Assembly (NCBI GenBank): GCA_027533455.1
Contig: JAPZUC010000001.1
Coordinates: forward strand, 372,001-436,000
Direction of reading: 5' to 3'
Source: Porphyrobacter sp.
Lineage (GTDB): Bacteria > Pseudomonadota > Alphaproteobacteria > Sphingomonadales > Sphingomonadaceae
DNA length: 64,000 nucleotides
Shown here: piece by piece, positions 9,248-20,419 of the stretch
Layout: the number at the start of each line of letters is the position of its first letter
How positions within the stretch are numbered: position 1 is the stretch's first letter
Position numbers and translations under genes: made by a program
The notes under the pieces: model-generated
What the model was told of the DNA's origin: nothing
Seen by the model: only the letters and a program-made list of their open reading frames with translations
The model's database searches: none

Positions 9248-9982
9248 TTACTCGCCACCCTTGCCGGTCAGGCGCGCATCGCGGGCGTAGGCCAGCTGTG
9301 CTTCGCTCTCTACCATATACGGAATCGGATTGACTGCAAGACCCTCGACGCGAACTTCATAATGAAGGTGCGGGCCGGTCGAACGGCCGGTCGAACCGAC
9401 GTAGCCGATCAGGTCGCCCTTCTTCACATTGTCGCCCGCGGCAACCGCGAGGCGCGAGAGGTGGGCATAGCGGGTCTGCATCGACGCGCCGTGCTCCACG
9501 CTGATGTAGAGGCCGTAGCTCGAATACCAGTCGGCGCGGCTGACGACACCGTCAGCGGTGGCGAAAACCGGCGTGCCGCTCGGTGCGGCAAGATCGATGC
9601 CCTGATGCTGGCGGCGGCCGCCGAGCACCGGGTGATTGCGCATCCCGAAGCCGCTGGTCAGCGCCGCGCCTTCGAGCGGCATGCGCGAGGGCACGGAAAT
9701 ACCGCGCATCGGAACCGGCGACGAATAGGCGATGGTGACTTCGCCGGCGCTCGGCGCGGTGCGCTCGATCGCGGTCCAACTGGCGAAGAGCGACTTGAAG
9801 CGGCTGTCGCCATTGTCGACCACATCACCCTGGGCTTCGCGCAGCGGCGCAGTCACGTCGGCGGTGGCGGTCGTGGCGGACGAATTGGCGGTGTTGGCAA
9901 AGGCCGGGGAAGCGGCGGAAACCAGAACAGCGGCGCAGCTCGTTACAGCGAGCTTGATCACCTTGCTGACAGCAAATTTCAT
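9248..9982 (-). CDS. M23 family metallopeptidase (LytM domain), exported
   Basis: The 244-aa precursor has a clear signal peptide (MKFAVSKVIKLAVTSCAAVL, cleavage near AFA-NT). The C-terminal LytM/peptidase M23 domain carries the zinc motifs HQGIDLAAP (HxxxD) and GPHLHYEVR (HxH), plus the GSTGRSTG loop. All catalytic residues are present, so it is a candidate active peptidoglycan endopeptidase rather than an EnvC-like activator. It acts in the periplasm on the cell wall. It is monocistronic, with a strong terminator downstream and a separate promoter region (9983-10077) upstream. Confidence 0.94.
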   Translation of the reverse strand: MKFAVSKVIKLAVTSCAAVLVSAASPAFANTANSSATTATADVTAPLREAQGDVVDNGDSRFKSLFASWTAIERTAPSAGEVTIAYSSPVPMRGISVPSRMPLEGAALTSGFGMRNHPVLGGRRQHQGIDLAAPSGTPVFATADGVVSRADWYSSYGLYISVEHGASMQTRYAHLSRLAVAAGDNVKKGDLIGYVGSTGRSTGPHLHYEVRVEGLAVNPIPYMVESEAQLAYARDARLTGKGGE

Positions 9983-10077
9983 AACTGACCCGGTCCCGAT
10001 TGCGGCTTTCGCCGTAGGAATAATCCGGCACGTCTGATGCGCGCCTTCGACTGGAGTGTGGTTATCCGGGCAGATCG

Positions 10078-10869
10078 TTAATACGCAATCGCTGCGTAGA
10101 AACCGCGCGACAAACCGGCAGCAAGACGCGCTGAGTCGTTGAACGGCGGCTTAATGTGCCCCCTGAAATGCGATTTCACGAGGTTTTGCCATAGGGATTC
10201 GGGTTCTTCCCGAGCCACTTCGGCACAGCGTAAAAAGTGCTTGGTGCCCGCAGCGACGTGGCGGATTTCGTCGTCAAGTATCCGCGTGAGGATTTTCGCG
10301 CCGTTCACGTCACCGCTTGCGGCCACGCGTTCGAGCGTGGCGGGGGTGACGTCGAGACCGCGCGCTTCCAGCACCATCGGTACCACAGCAAGGCGCGCTG
10401 CGACGTCGTGGCGTGTGGCAAAGGCCGCTTCCCACAGCCCGGCGTGGGCAGGGAGCGCGCCGTAATGGCTGCCAAGGCTTTCGAGCTTCCTTGCCAGCAG
10501 CGCGAAGTGCATCGCCTCGTCAGCGGCGACATCGAGAAAGTCGCTCACGAATTCGGCGCCCATCTCCGCGCCGAAGCGCCCTGCCATGTCGAGCGCAAGG
10601 TCGATTGCGACGAATTCGATATGGGCAAGGCTATGCCACAGGGCGATGCGGCCGCGTTCGCTGCCGCCTTTCCTGCGCTTGGGCATCTGGCCAGGCGGGA
10701 GCAACTCGGGCGCATCTGGCCAGGCGGGCCAGTCGGGCATCGCCACGTCGAATTCCCAACCCAACCCCCCGCGCCGCCAGTCCCGGGCAAGCGCGCGGGT
10801 GGCGAAGCACTTGGCGCGCGGCTCGGGCGTAAGCAGTGCGGCGCGGATGGCGCGGGCGACGGTGGTCAT
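10078..10869 (-). CDS. Ferritin-like DUF455 family protein
   Basis: This 263-aa protein belongs to the DUF455 ferritin-like group. Carboxylate/histidine pairs typical of a di-iron four-helix bundle are visible: AHIEFVAIDLALD, ADEAMHFALLARKLE and LDDEIRHVAAGTKHF. Biochemical function is not established for the family; an oxidase or hydroxylase, or iron handling, is possible. It is the third gene of glnE-bcp-DUF455 on the minus strand, 13 bases after bcp. The link to a peroxiredoxin fits an iron/oxidant role, but that is inference. Confidence 0.88.
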   Translation of the reverse strand: MTTVARAIRAALLTPEPRAKCFATRALARDWRRGGLGWEFDVAMPDWPAWPDAPELLPPGQMPKRRKGGSERGRIALWHSLAHIEFVAIDLALDMAGRFGAEMGAEFVSDFLDVAADEAMHFALLARKLESLGSHYGALPAHAGLWEAAFATRHDVAARLAVVPMVLEARGLDVTPATLERVAASGDVNGAKILTRILDDEIRHVAAGTKHFLRCAEVAREEPESLWQNLVKSHFRGHIKPPFNDSARLAAGLSRGFYAAIAY

Positions 10870-10882
10870 GCCGGTTGTGACG

Positions 10883-11356
10883 TCAGAGCGTCTTGGCTGC
10901 GGCGAGAACGTCCTCGGCGTGACCGGCGACCTTCACCTTGTCCCAGATGCGAGCGATCTTGCCGGTCGCGTCCACGAGATAGGTGGCGCGGACCATGCCC
11001 ATGTAGGTCTTTCCGTACATCTGCTTTTCCGCCCACACGCCGAGCGCATCGGACAGCCCGCCTTCTTCAGCATCGGTTGCGAGCGGCGCGGTGAGGCCGT
11101 GCTTGGCGATGAACCTGGCGTGCTTCTTGGCCGGGTCCTTGCTGACGCCGAGCAACTTGGTGCCCGCCGCCTCGAAATCGGCCTTGAGCGCGGAGAAATC
11201 CTTGTTCTCGGTGGTGCAGCCGGGGGTGTCGTCCTTGGGGTAGAAGAAGATCACCAGCTTCGATCCCGCGAAGTCGGACGGCTTCACGTGACCGCCTTCC
11301 GGGGTTTCCATGGCGATATCGGGGATGGCGTCGCCGACGCCGGGGAAAGTGGTCAT
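10883..11356 (-). CDS. bcp: Thioredoxin-dependent peroxiredoxin (Bcp/PrxQ family)
   Basis: The protein is about 157 residues. The peroxidatic cysteine motif YPKDDTPGCTTENKDF is present. The second cysteine of classical Bcp (CxxxxC) is replaced by Asn, so it resembles the one-cysteine alphaproteobacterial Bcp branch. It reduces hydrogen peroxide and organic hydroperoxides in the cytoplasm using thioredoxin or glutaredoxin. Two ATGs are possible: 11362 overlaps the glnE stop (ATGA) but sits only 2 bases from AGGAG, whereas 11356 has an ideal 8-base spacing, so I use 11356. It is co-transcribed with glnE and the DUF455 gene. Confidence 0.93.
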   Translation of the reverse strand: MTTFPGVGDAIPDIAMETPEGGHVKPSDFAGSKLVIFFYPKDDTPGCTTENKDFSALKADFEAAGTKLLGVSKDPAKKHARFIAKHGLTAPLATDAEEGGLSDALGVWAEKQMYGKTYMGMVRATYLVDATGKIARIWDKVKVAGHAEDVLAAAKTL

Positions 11357-11358
11357 GG

Positions 11359-14112
11359 TCATGTCTCCTGTTCGGTCTCGAGAATGTCTGGCCCGAGGAT
11401 TTGTTTCCACGCCTCTGCAACCTTCAGCCGCGCGTCGGCGAAGGCGTCCAGCAGTGCCGCATAGGAATCGCACCCGCAGGCCCGTGCCAGAGCGCGCGCG
11501 CCGCTGGGCGGAGGTTCGCGTCCGTCCGGGGCGAGCAGGCGTCCGGCGACCAGCATCCGGCTCATCAATGCGTGCGGCTCGGCTAGATCGGCAGACACAA
11601 GCCCCGCCGCCGCCAGCCCGGCGAGCGCCTGTTCAAGATCGGGCGAAAGCGCGTGGGCGGCAGCTTCGGTGAGGGGGCGACCGTCCGCCGCGTCTCCCCG
11701 CAGTTGCAGGTAATGGACGAGAAACTCGATATCCACGAGCCCGCCGCGCGCCAGCTTGGCATCGACCGGCCCGCTCTGCGGCTTGTGTTTCGCCATTTCT
11801 GCCCGCATCGCCAGCACCGCCTCGCGCAGCGCGGCGCGATCGCGGGGCGCGTGCAGCACATCGGCGAGTACCGCTTCAAGCTCCCGGCGTGCATCCGCCG
11901 ACCCGTAAAGCACCCGCGCGCGGGCGAGCGCCATGTGCTCCCACGTCCACGCCGCCTCGCGCTGGTATTTGCCGAAAGCCTCGCAGCTCACCGCCAGCGG
12001 GCCCTGGTTGCCCTGAGGCCGCAGCCTTGTGTCGACCTCGTAGAGCGCGCCTTGCGCGGTCGGCACCGACAGCGCGGCGCTGACCCGGCTGGCGAGGCGG
12101 TTGTAATAGATCGTACCGCCCAGCGGCCGCACGCCATCCGACATTGCGGCAAAGTCCCCGGTGAAGAGATAGACGATATCGAGGTCGGAGGCATGGGTCA
12201 GCGCGCCCCCGCCCAGCCGGCCGAGACCAAGGATCAGCAGCTCGCTGCCCGCAATGCGCCCGTGCTTCGCGGTGAACTCCGCCTCCGTCGCCTCCACCGC
12301 CAACTGGAGCGCAGCCTCGGCGGTGCGCGAGAGGGCTCGGGCGATATCGAGCGGGTCGGCCAGCCCTTCGATCAGCTGGATGCCGAGTGCGAATCGGATT
12401 TCGCCGGTGACGATGCGGATCGCGTCGAGCAGCGCTTCATAATCCTCGCGGATCGCGGCGCCCTGCATCCGCGCCATTATCGCCGGTACGTCACCCGGCA
12501 GATCGAGGGCATTCTTGTCGATCAGCGTGTCGAGCAGTTCGGGTTTGCGCGCCAATTCGTCCGACAAGACCGGCGCGAGCGTGAGGGCGGCAACAAGGCG
12601 TTCGATCAGGTCGTGCCGCGCATCAAGCAGGCGGAAGGTGGTGATCGCTGAGGGCACGCTTTCGATAATCCGCTCCCAGCGGGTGATCGCGCGCATCGGA
12701 TCGTCGCTTTTCGCGACGGCTTCCAGCAAGGCGGGAGCGAGCCTGTCCCACGCCTCGACCGCCTGGGGCGATCGGATCGCGGCGTGGCGTCCGTCGCGCC
12801 AGGTCTCGATCCGCTCGGCAAGGGTGTCGGGCTCGGGAAAGCCCCATTGGCCGAGCTGCCGGGTCATCGCGCTCACCGGCATGGCCACCGCGACCGGCGC
12901 GGTATCGGTGCGGCCGATCAGTTCCTCGTAGATGCGCCCCGTGCGTTCGGTCAGCTCGGTCAGCTCCGCAACAAGCGCCGCGCCGCCCGCGAGCCCGTCG
13001 AGCCGCGCGACATTATCCAGCGCCTCGCCTTCGGGCAGCGCGTGCGTCTGACGGTCGTGGACCATCTGCAAGCGGTGCTCGATCATCCGCAGACGGTCAT
13101 AGCCCTCGCCAAGAACAAGCGCATTCTCCGCCGTGATCCACCCTGCCGCCGCCAGCGCATCGAGAGCATGGCGGGTGCCGCGCACCCGGAGCGAGGCATC
13201 GCGCCCGCCGTGGATCAGCTGGTGGGTCTGGGCGTAGAATTCGATCTCGCGGATGCCCCCGCGGCCGCGTTTCACGTCGAAGCCGGGGCCGGGCGAGGCG
13301 GGCCCTGCGTGGCTGTCGCGGATGCGGTGGGTGAGCGCGCTGATCTCCTCGATCGCGCCGAAATCGAGCTGGCTGCGCCATACGAAGGAGAGGATCGTGG
13401 TGAGGAAGTCCTCACCCGCCGCGATGTCGCCTGCCGCCGGGCGCGCTCTTACGAAGGCGGCACGCTCCCACGCCATCGCAGCACCCTGATAATGGGTCAG
13501 GGCCGCACCGACCGGCACGCAGAGGGGGCTGACCTCGCTCGCGGGGCGCAGCCGCAGGTCGACGCGCAGGGCATAGCCATCGGCGGTGTTCCCGGCGAGC
13601 AGCGCCACCACGCGGCGGGCGTAGCGCTGCGCTGCCTCGCCCGGATCGTCCGAAGCGCGGCGCGGCAGGCGGTCGCGGTCGAACAGCAGGATCGGGTCTA
13701 TGTCGGAGGAATAATTGAGCTCGCCCGCCCCCTGCTTGCCGAGCGCGAGGGCGATGAAGCCATCTGCGCAGTCGCTATCGGTGCGTTCGGCAATCGCGGT
13801 GCGGATCGCGCGGTCGAGAGCGCGGTCGGCAAAACCGGTGAGTTCGCCCACGACGCGGGCGAGCGGGAAGGCGCCCGCCAGATCGCCAACCGCCAGCGCT
13901 GCGGCCAGCGCCAGCCGTTCGCGCCGCAGCGCCAGTTCGGCATCCGGCTCGGTGCCTTGTCTCCGCGCCCATGCCAGCGCAGCCTCGCACTCTCCGGCTG
14001 CGAGCAGAGCGGCAAGCTCCGGCTGCCGTTCCAGCGCCCTCGCCAGAAACGGTGCGTGGCTGCGGGCGCGGTTCAGTGCCCCCGCCCAGTCAATGTCCCG
14101 TTTCTCTCCCAT
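11359..14112 (-). CDS. glnE: Bifunctional glutamine synthetase adenylyltransferase/deadenylase GlnE
   Basis: This 917-aa enzyme controls glutamine synthetase by adding and removing AMP, in response to PII proteins. Both nucleotidyltransferase-like domains are intact. The N-terminal adenylyl-removing domain carries GAGELNYSSDIDPILLFD, and the C-terminal adenylyl-transferase domain carries GGGALTHASDLDIVYLF; each has the catalytic SDxD acids. The length is typical. I start at the ATG at 14112 (MGEKRDIDW), behind AGAGAGG; the longer open frame adds only low-complexity Arg/Ser residues. It heads the glnE-bcp-DUF455 operon and is divergent from the M28 peptidase gene. Confidence 0.96.
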   Translation of the reverse strand: MGEKRDIDWAGALNRARSHAPFLARALERQPELAALLAAGECEAALAWARRQGTEPDAELALRRERLALAAALAVGDLAGAFPLARVVGELTGFADRALDRAIRTAIAERTDSDCADGFIALALGKQGAGELNYSSDIDPILLFDRDRLPRRASDDPGEAAQRYARRVVALLAGNTADGYALRVDLRLRPASEVSPLCVPVGAALTHYQGAAMAWERAAFVRARPAAGDIAAGEDFLTTILSFVWRSQLDFGAIEEISALTHRIRDSHAGPASPGPGFDVKRGRGGIREIEFYAQTHQLIHGGRDASLRVRGTRHALDALAAAGWITAENALVLGEGYDRLRMIEHRLQMVHDRQTHALPEGEALDNVARLDGLAGGAALVAELTELTERTGRIYEELIGRTDTAPVAVAMPVSAMTRQLGQWGFPEPDTLAERIETWRDGRHAAIRSPQAVEAWDRLAPALLEAVAKSDDPMRAITRWERIIESVPSAITTFRLLDARHDLIERLVAALTLAPVLSDELARKPELLDTLIDKNALDLPGDVPAIMARMQGAAIREDYEALLDAIRIVTGEIRFALGIQLIEGLADPLDIARALSRTAEAALQLAVEATEAEFTAKHGRIAGSELLILGLGRLGGGALTHASDLDIVYLFTGDFAAMSDGVRPLGGTIYYNRLASRVSAALSVPTAQGALYEVDTRLRPQGNQGPLAVSCEAFGKYQREAAWTWEHMALARARVLYGSADARRELEAVLADVLHAPRDRAALREAVLAMRAEMAKHKPQSGPVDAKLARGGLVDIEFLVHYLQLRGDAADGRPLTEAAAHALSPDLEQALAGLAAAGLVSADLAEPHALMSRMLVAGRLLAPDGREPPPSGARALARACGCDSYAALLDAFADARLKVAEAWKQILGPDILETEQET

Positions 14113-14237
14113 CGCCGGCCTCTCTGGCCGCACCGGGCGGGAGGTGCAAGAGTGCCGCAAGAGGCGTGCTTGCGCGCAACCCGAGCCTCTGCGAAGGGAA
14201 GCGCGGCTGCCTGAGGGCACAAACGGGAGAGCTGGCC

Positions 14238-15938
<1,701 letters not shown>

Positions 15939-15945
15939 GAACGTC

Positions 15946-16923
15946 ATGCCGATGATCATGCCCCCCGAATGGGCACCGCAGGACTGGATCTGGATCGGTT
16001 TCCCGCATCTGGCCGATGAATGGCCGGGCTGGCTCGAACCGGCGCAGGAGCAGATGGCGGACTTCGCCTCCGCCGTGGCGGAGAGCGGGCAGGCGGTGCG
16101 TCTGCTGGTGCGCGACGAGGCCAATGAAGCCCGCGCACGCTCGCTGGTCAGCAGCAAGGTGACGCTCGAACGCCGCGTCTATGGCGATGTCTGGCTGCGC
16201 GATACGGGCCCGCTGGTGGTGCACGAGACGGATGGCTCGCGCACCGCGCGGCGGTTCGGTTTCAACGGCTGGGGCGGCAAGTATCTGATGCCGGGCGACA
16301 TGGAGATCGGCGCGGAGCTGGCCCGCGATGCTGGCCTTGCGATCACCGCGACGCCCATGATCCTCGAAGGCGGTGCCGTGGATGGCGACGGCACGGGCCT
16401 TGTCGCGACCACCGAGCAGTGCCTCCTCAACCCCAACCGCAACCCCGCGATGTCACGCGGCGAGATCGAGGCGCAGCTTGCCGCGCAGCTCGGCTTCACC
16501 CGCGTGCTGTGGCTGGGCGATGGCCTCATCAACGACCACACCGACGGCCATGTCGACAACCTCGCGCGCTTCGTGGCGCCGAACTGCCTTGTCGTGCCCG
16601 AGCCCACCGGCAAGGACGATCCCAACGCCGCGATCTACGCCGATGCGGCGGCGCGCGCGGAGGCTTTCGGGGTGGACGTGGTCCGCATCCCCTCGCCCGG
16701 ACGGATCGAGCGGGACGGGCGGGTGGAACCGGCCAGCTACGTCAATTTCGCGATCACCTCGCACCTCGTGGTGGTGCCGACCTTCGGCTCGCCCCATGAT
16801 GCCGACGGGGTGGCCGCCATCGCCGCGCTGTTCCCGGACCGTGACACCATCGGCCTGCCGGGCGAGGCGGTGCTGGCGGGCGGGGGCGGGTTCCACTGCG
16901 CCAGCCAGCAGATGCCGACCTGA
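15946..16923 (+). CDS. aguA: Agmatine deiminase (PPAD family)
   Basis: At 325 aa this is a guanidino-group-modifying enzyme that converts agmatine to N-carbamoylputrescine and ammonia. All signature segments are visible: WLRDTGP, EGGAVDGDG, NDHTDGHVDN (catalytic His) and the nucleophilic cysteine in GGGGFHCASQQ near the C-terminus. The ORF lies 7 bases after the M28 peptidase stop. The usual partner, N-carbamoylputrescine amidase (aguB), is not in the window, so the polyamine route is incomplete here. A general peptidyl-arginine deiminase role is less likely because there is no signal peptide. Confidence 0.9.
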   Translation: MPMIMPPEWAPQDWIWIGFPHLADEWPGWLEPAQEQMADFASAVAESGQAVRLLVRDEANEARARSLVSSKVTLERRVYGDVWLRDTGPLVVHETDGSRTARRFGFNGWGGKYLMPGDMEIGAELARDAGLAITATPMILEGGAVDGDGTGLVATTEQCLLNPNRNPAMSRGEIEAQLAAQLGFTRVLWLGDGLINDHTDGHVDNLARFVAPNCLVVPEPTGKDDPNAAIYADAAARAEAFGVDVVRIPSPGRIERDGRVEPASYVNFAITSHLVVVPTFGSPHDADGVAAIAALFPDRDTIGLPGEAVLAGGGGFHCASQQMPT

Positions 16924-16981
16924 TAAAGCGCGCAGGGCGGAGTTAACGTTCCGTTAGGAATTTGGGCCGAGAGTGCGGCGC

Positions 16982-17110
16982 ATGACCCGCGCTCTTGCCC
17001 TGCCGCTTGCCGCCGCCAACCGTTTCGATGCGGTGGAATTGGCGCGCCAGTTGATCGTGCTGGGCTGTGCGCTTTCGCTGATCCTCGCCGGCCGCGCGCT
17101 GCCGTTCTGA
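16982..17110 (+). CDS. Possible 42-aa single-span membrane protein
   Basis: An ATG preceded by GAGAG eight bases upstream opens a 42-codon frame. It encodes a short N-terminal part, a charged centre (NRFDAVELARQ) and a hydrophobic helix (LIVLGCALSLILAGRALPF) at the C-terminus. Its TGA directly abuts the stop of the convergent tauE gene. The layout is plausible for a small membrane protein, but no family is recognised and the length makes chance possible. The gap between aguA and tauE is otherwise empty. Confidence 0.4.
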   Translation: MTRALALPLAAANRFDAVELARQLIVLGCALSLILAGRALPF

Positions 17111-17854
17111 TCAGACCAGTCGCGCGAAGGCGGCAATAGCCGCGCCGCCGAGCACCAGTCCCACGCTTGCACGCCACAGCGGATCGCCGATCCGTCCGGA
17201 AATCCGTGCGCCCAGCCGGTTGCCGATGATGATCAATGGCAGCATCACCACCGCGAACAGCAGCAACTCCAGCCGCAGGATGCCAAGCCACGTCGCGGTC
17301 ACCAGTCCGGTGCTCGCGGCAATGGTGAAGATCAGCTGCATCGAAGCCTTGGCTGTCGCGCGCGGCAGCGCCCGCCCGGCATAATAGGGCACGACCGGCG
17401 GCCCAGGCATCCCGGCAAAGCCGGTCATCAGCCCGCTCAGCACGCCCACCGCGCCGGTTACCCCGCGCCCCGGCACGTCCGCCCCGCGCCTCGGCAAGAG
17501 AATCGCGACAAAGGCGCTGAGCGCGATCAGCGCGATCGCCAGCCGGGCAACGTCCTTGCCGGTCATCGACAGGGCATAGAGGCCGAGCGGTGTCGTCACC
17601 ACCACCAGCGCCCCGATCACCCACGCGGTCGGCTCGGCATCGCGCACGAGGCTGCGGATCTCGGTCGCGCCGATCATCAGCGACAGCGCATTGGTCAGCA
17701 CCACCGCCTCGACCGGCGGGAGCGCCAGCGCGAGCACCGGCACCAGCAGGATCGCCATGCCGAAGCCCGTCAGCCCGCGCACGAAGGCCGAACCGAGCGC
17801 TGCCGCCACGGCCACGCCGACTTGCAGCGCTGTGAAGCCCCCGATCAATTCCAC
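17111..17854 (-). CDS. Sulfite exporter TauE/SafE family membrane protein
   Basis: This is a 247-aa polytopic protein with about eight hydrophobic segments and the N-terminal FVRGLTGFGMAILLVPVLAL repeat typical of TauE/SafE (DUF81) permeases. A second copy of the repeat appears later (GVLSGLMTGFAGMPGPPVV). Family members export small anions such as sulfite, sulfoacetate or related compounds across the inner membrane; the substrate here cannot be assigned. The start is GTG at 17854, 5 bases after the thrS stop on the same strand, so it is probably translated from the thrS transcript. Confidence 0.9.
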   Translation of the reverse strand: MELIGGFTALQVGVAVAAALGSAFVRGLTGFGMAILLVPVLALALPPVEAVVLTNALSLMIGATEIRSLVRDAEPTAWVIGALVVVTTPLGLYALSMTGKDVARLAIALIALSAFVAILLPRRGADVPGRGVTGAVGVLSGLMTGFAGMPGPPVVPYYAGRALPRATAKASMQLIFTIAASTGLVTATWLGILRLELLLFAVVMLPLIIIGNRLGARISGRIGDPLWRASVGLVLGGAAIAAFARLV

Positions 17855-17859
17855 CCGCG

Positions 17860-19860
17860 TCAGCCGGCGGCGAGGTCGGGCGGAGTGCCTTCGGCCTTGA
17901 GCATCGCGATGGCATCCGCGAGCGGCATAACCTTCTGGTGCTCCGCGCCCAGCGTGCGCACCGCGACGGTGCCTTCCTCGGCCTCGCGCTTGCCGACCAC
18001 CAGCAGGTGCGGGACCTTGGCGAGGCTGTGTTCGCGCACCTTGTAGTTGATCTTCTCGTTGCGGGTGTCGGTTTCCACCCGGATGCCGGCAGCGCGCAGC
18101 TGTGCTTCGACCTCATGCGCGTAATCATCCGCGTCCGAAACGATGGTGGCGACCACCGCCTGCACCGGGGCGAGCCACGTCGGGAGCTTCCCGGCGAAAT
18201 GCTCGATAAGGATGCCGATGAAGCGCTCGTAGCTCCCGAAGATCGCGCGGTGGAGCATCACCGGACGGTGCTTTTCGCCATCCTCTCCGATGTAATTGGC
18301 GTCGAGCCGCTCGGGCAAGACGCGGTCGGACTGGATCGTCCCGACCTGCCACGTCCGCCCGATCGCATCGGTGAGGTGCCATTCAAGCTTGGGCGCATAG
18401 AACGCGCCTTCGCCGGGGAGTTCTTCCCATTCGAGGCCATTCGCGGTCAGTGCGTCGCGCAGCTCCTGCTCGGCCTTGTCCCAATCCGCCTCGCTGCCGA
18501 ACCGCTTTTCGGGGCGCAGCGCGAGCTTGATGTCATAGGTGAAGCCGAAGTCGCGATAGACGCTATCGGCCAGCGCGATGAAGGCCTGAACCTCGGCCAC
18601 GACCTGCGCCTCCGTGCAGAAGATATGCGCATCATCCTGCGTGAACTGGCGCACGCGCATAAGGCCATGCAAAGCGCCGTGGGGTTCGTTGCGGTGGCAG
18701 CAGCCCATTTCGCCCAGCCGGATCGGCAGGTCGCGGTAGGATGTGATGCCCTGCTTGAAGACCATCACGTGCGCCGGGCAGTTCATCGGCTTGATCGCCA
18801 GCCACTCGGCGTCATCCGCCACCTTGGGAGACGCGGCACCGCTCTCCTCGTCCACTTCCGGAACGATGTCGGGGACGGCGAACATGTTCTGGGCATACTT
18901 CCCCCAATGGCCCGATTGCGTCCACTGGCGCACATCCATCAGCTGCGGGGTCTTGATCTCGCGGTAGCCTGAACCGTCCATCTTGCGGCGCATATAGCTC
19001 TCGAGCTCGCGCCAGATGCGATAGCCCTTGGGGTGCCAGAAGACGCTGCCGTGCGCTTCTTCCTGCAAATGGAACAGGTCCATCTCGCGCCCCAGCTTGC
19101 GGTGATCGCGCTTGGCGGCTTCCTCAAGGCGGGTGAGGTGCGCCTGCAACTGCTTCTTGTTGAGCCAGCCGGTGCCGTAGATCCGCGTCAGCTGCGCATT
19201 GTTCTGGTCCCCGCGCCAGTAAGCCCCCGCGACGCGCATCAGTTTGAAGGCTTCGGGATCGAGTTTGCCGGTCGAGGGCAGGTGCGGGCCGCGGCACATG
19301 TCGAGCCAGTCGTTGCCGCTCCAATAAACCGTCAGTTCCTCGCCCTCGGGCAGTTCCTTGGCCCATTCGGCCTTGAAGGTCTCGCCCTCGCCCGCCCACT
19401 TGGCGATCAGCGCCTCGCGGCTCCACACTTCGCGGCGCAGCGGCTTGTCGGCGCGGATGATGCGGCGCATTTCCTCTTCGATGGCGGGCAGATCGTCCAT
19501 GCCGAAGGGCTCGCGGCTCTCGGGGGCTTTGACGTCATAGTAGAACCCGTCGTCGGTCGAGGGGCCGAAGGTGATCTGCGTGCCCGGGAACAGCGCCTGC
19601 ACCGCTTCGGCAAGGACGTGGGCATAGTCATGGCGCGCGAGTTCGAGCGCATCGGCCTCGTCGCGGTTGGTGACGAGCGCGAGCTGGGCGTCCCCGTCGA
19701 AAGGCCGGGTGAGATCGCGCAGTTCGCCATCGACGCGCGCGGCAATCGCCGCCTTGGCAAGGCCGGGGCCGATCGCGGCGGCGATGTCGGCCGGGGTCGA
19801 GCCGGCAGGCACCTCGCGCACAGAGCCATCGGGCAGGCTGATCTTGAGCAGTTCGGTCAT
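17860..19860 (-). CDS. thrS: Threonyl-tRNA synthetase
   Basis: This 666-aa class II synthetase has the complete domain order: an N-terminal TGS domain (about 1-60), the editing/second additional domain with [17 protein letters not shown], then the catalytic core with the zinc cysteine in [10 protein letters not shown]. Motif 2 is visible as [24 protein letters not shown], broken here as two blocks around RNEPHG and [11 protein letters not shown]-terminal anticodon-binding domain follows. It charges tRNA-Thr in the cytoplasm. The upstream spacer contains several hairpins (separate entry) that could form a leader structure. Confidence 0.97.
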   Translation of the reverse strand: MTELLKISLPDGSVREVPAGSTPADIAAAIGPGLAKAAIAARVDGELRDLTRPFDGDAQLALVTNRDEADALELARHDYAHVLAEAVQALFPGTQITFGPSTDDGFYYDVKAPESREPFGMDDLPAIEEEMRRIIRADKPLRREVWSREALIAKWAGEGETFKAEWAKELPEGEELTVYWSGNDWLDMCRGPHLPSTGKLDPEAFKLMRVAGAYWRGDQNNAQLTRIYGTGWLNKKQLQAHLTRLEEAAKRDHRKLGREMDLFHLQEEAHGSVFWHPKGYRIWRELESYMRRKMDGSGYREIKTPQLMDVRQWTQSGHWGKYAQNMFAVPDIVPEVDEESGAASPKVADDAEWLAIKPMNCPAHVMVFKQGITSYRDLPIRLGEMGCCHRNEPHGALHGLMRVRQFTQDDAHIFCTEAQVVAEVQAFIALADSVYRDFGFTYDIKLALRPEKRFGSEADWDKAEQELRDALTANGLEWEELPGEGAFYAPKLEWHLTDAIGRTWQVGTIQSDRVLPERLDANYIGEDGEKHRPVMLHRAIFGSYERFIGILIEHFAGKLPTWLAPVQAVVATIVSDADDYAHEVEAQLRAAGIRVETDTRNEKINYKVREHSLAKVPHLLVVGKREAEEGTVAVRTLGAEHQKVMPLADAIAMLKAEGTPPDLAAG

Positions 19861-20251
19861 CGTCGCGTGTTCCGTCTCGTTTGCCCCCTTCCCGCAACGC
19901 GGGAAGGCAGATTTGGGTGGCGCCCTGCCACAAGCGGGGCCTCACCGGAAGAGCGGTGTTGTGCGAATACCGGATCGGGGAGAACACCGCGCCGCCCCGA
20001 GCCGGGCGGCGGGCTGCCGGGCTTACCCCGCGCGCCGCCGCCCCCGGATAGTAGTCCGGGTGCTCGTGGTCGCGGTGGTGGTCAGCAGCATGGCCATGGC
20101 GACGATCTATGCCTCCAGCGCCGAAGAGTCACGCGCAAGTTGATGAGACTCTTTGAAGCGGGCCCCCGGGACCAATCGATGGAAAGCGACCTTGACATTC
20201 GTACCGACTCTGATGTAAAGCAAACTTGCCATTGTGCAAAAGGAGCTTTCC
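19861..20251. other. Hairpin-rich 391-bp spacer between thrS and the membrane-protein/XRE operon
   Basis: No convincing gene is seen here. Four inverted repeats are present: 19887-19907 (9-bp stem, 3-base loop, 27 bases upstream of the thrS start on its transcript), 19953-19990 (8-bp arms GCGGTGTT/AACACCGC), 19991-20010 (7-bp GCCGCCC/GGGCGGC) and 20043-20060 (6-bp CCCGGA/TCCGGG). The first could belong to a thrS leader. The right end carries the promoter of the rightward operon. A short open frame around 20060-20143 encodes a hydrophobic run but has no good start. Confidence 0.55.
20192..20231 (+). promoter_or_regulatory. Promoter with imperfect dyad operator for the small-membrane-protein/XRE operon
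   Basis: A perfect TTGACA -35 box (20192-20197) is separated by 16 bases from a TGTAAA -10-like box (20214-20219). The -10 box lies inside an imperfect dyad, TGTAAAGCAAACTTGCCA (20214-20231), in which 5 of 7 arm positions are complementary. The site is 20 bases upstream of the first gene. The obvious candidate ligand is the XRE repressor encoded at the end of the same operon (inference). Confidence 0.5.
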
Positions 20252-20416
20252 ATGACCCGCATCCAAGAGGCGCTCTGCCTCGCGACTGTCCTGCTCGCCA
20301 TCGCCGTGCTTGCGGTGTTTGAAGTAATCCCTGAGCACGTCGCCCAGTTCGCGCCGCTCGCGGTGGTGCCTTGGATCATCCGCCGTAACCCCGCCTGCGC
20401 GACGGCAAGGGCCTGA
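20252..20416 (+). CDS. Small membrane protein, 54 aa
   Basis: The ATG at 20252 has an AAGGAG ribosome site at 7 bases. The product has one hydrophobic segment (ALCLATVLLAIAVLAVFEVI) and a second short one (FAPLAVVPWIIRR). The gene is the first of three tightly spaced genes ending in an XRE regulator. No family is recognised. Its strong ribosome site and position make it more likely real than chance despite its size. Confidence 0.65.
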   Translation: MTRIQEALCLATVLLAIAVLAVFEVIPEHVAQFAPLAVVPWIIRRNPACATARA

Positions 20417-20419
20417 GCC

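Noticed and set aside
11281..11294. parS-like GCTTCACGTGACCG in bcp
   Set aside because: Only the central TTCACGTGA matches, with several arm mismatches. The protein-coding constraint of bcp explains it.
20060..20143. Short hydrophobic open frame ahead of the XRE operon
   Set aside because: It has no ATG with a ribosome site, overlaps a hairpin, and ends well before the mapped-looking promoter. It is more likely chance.
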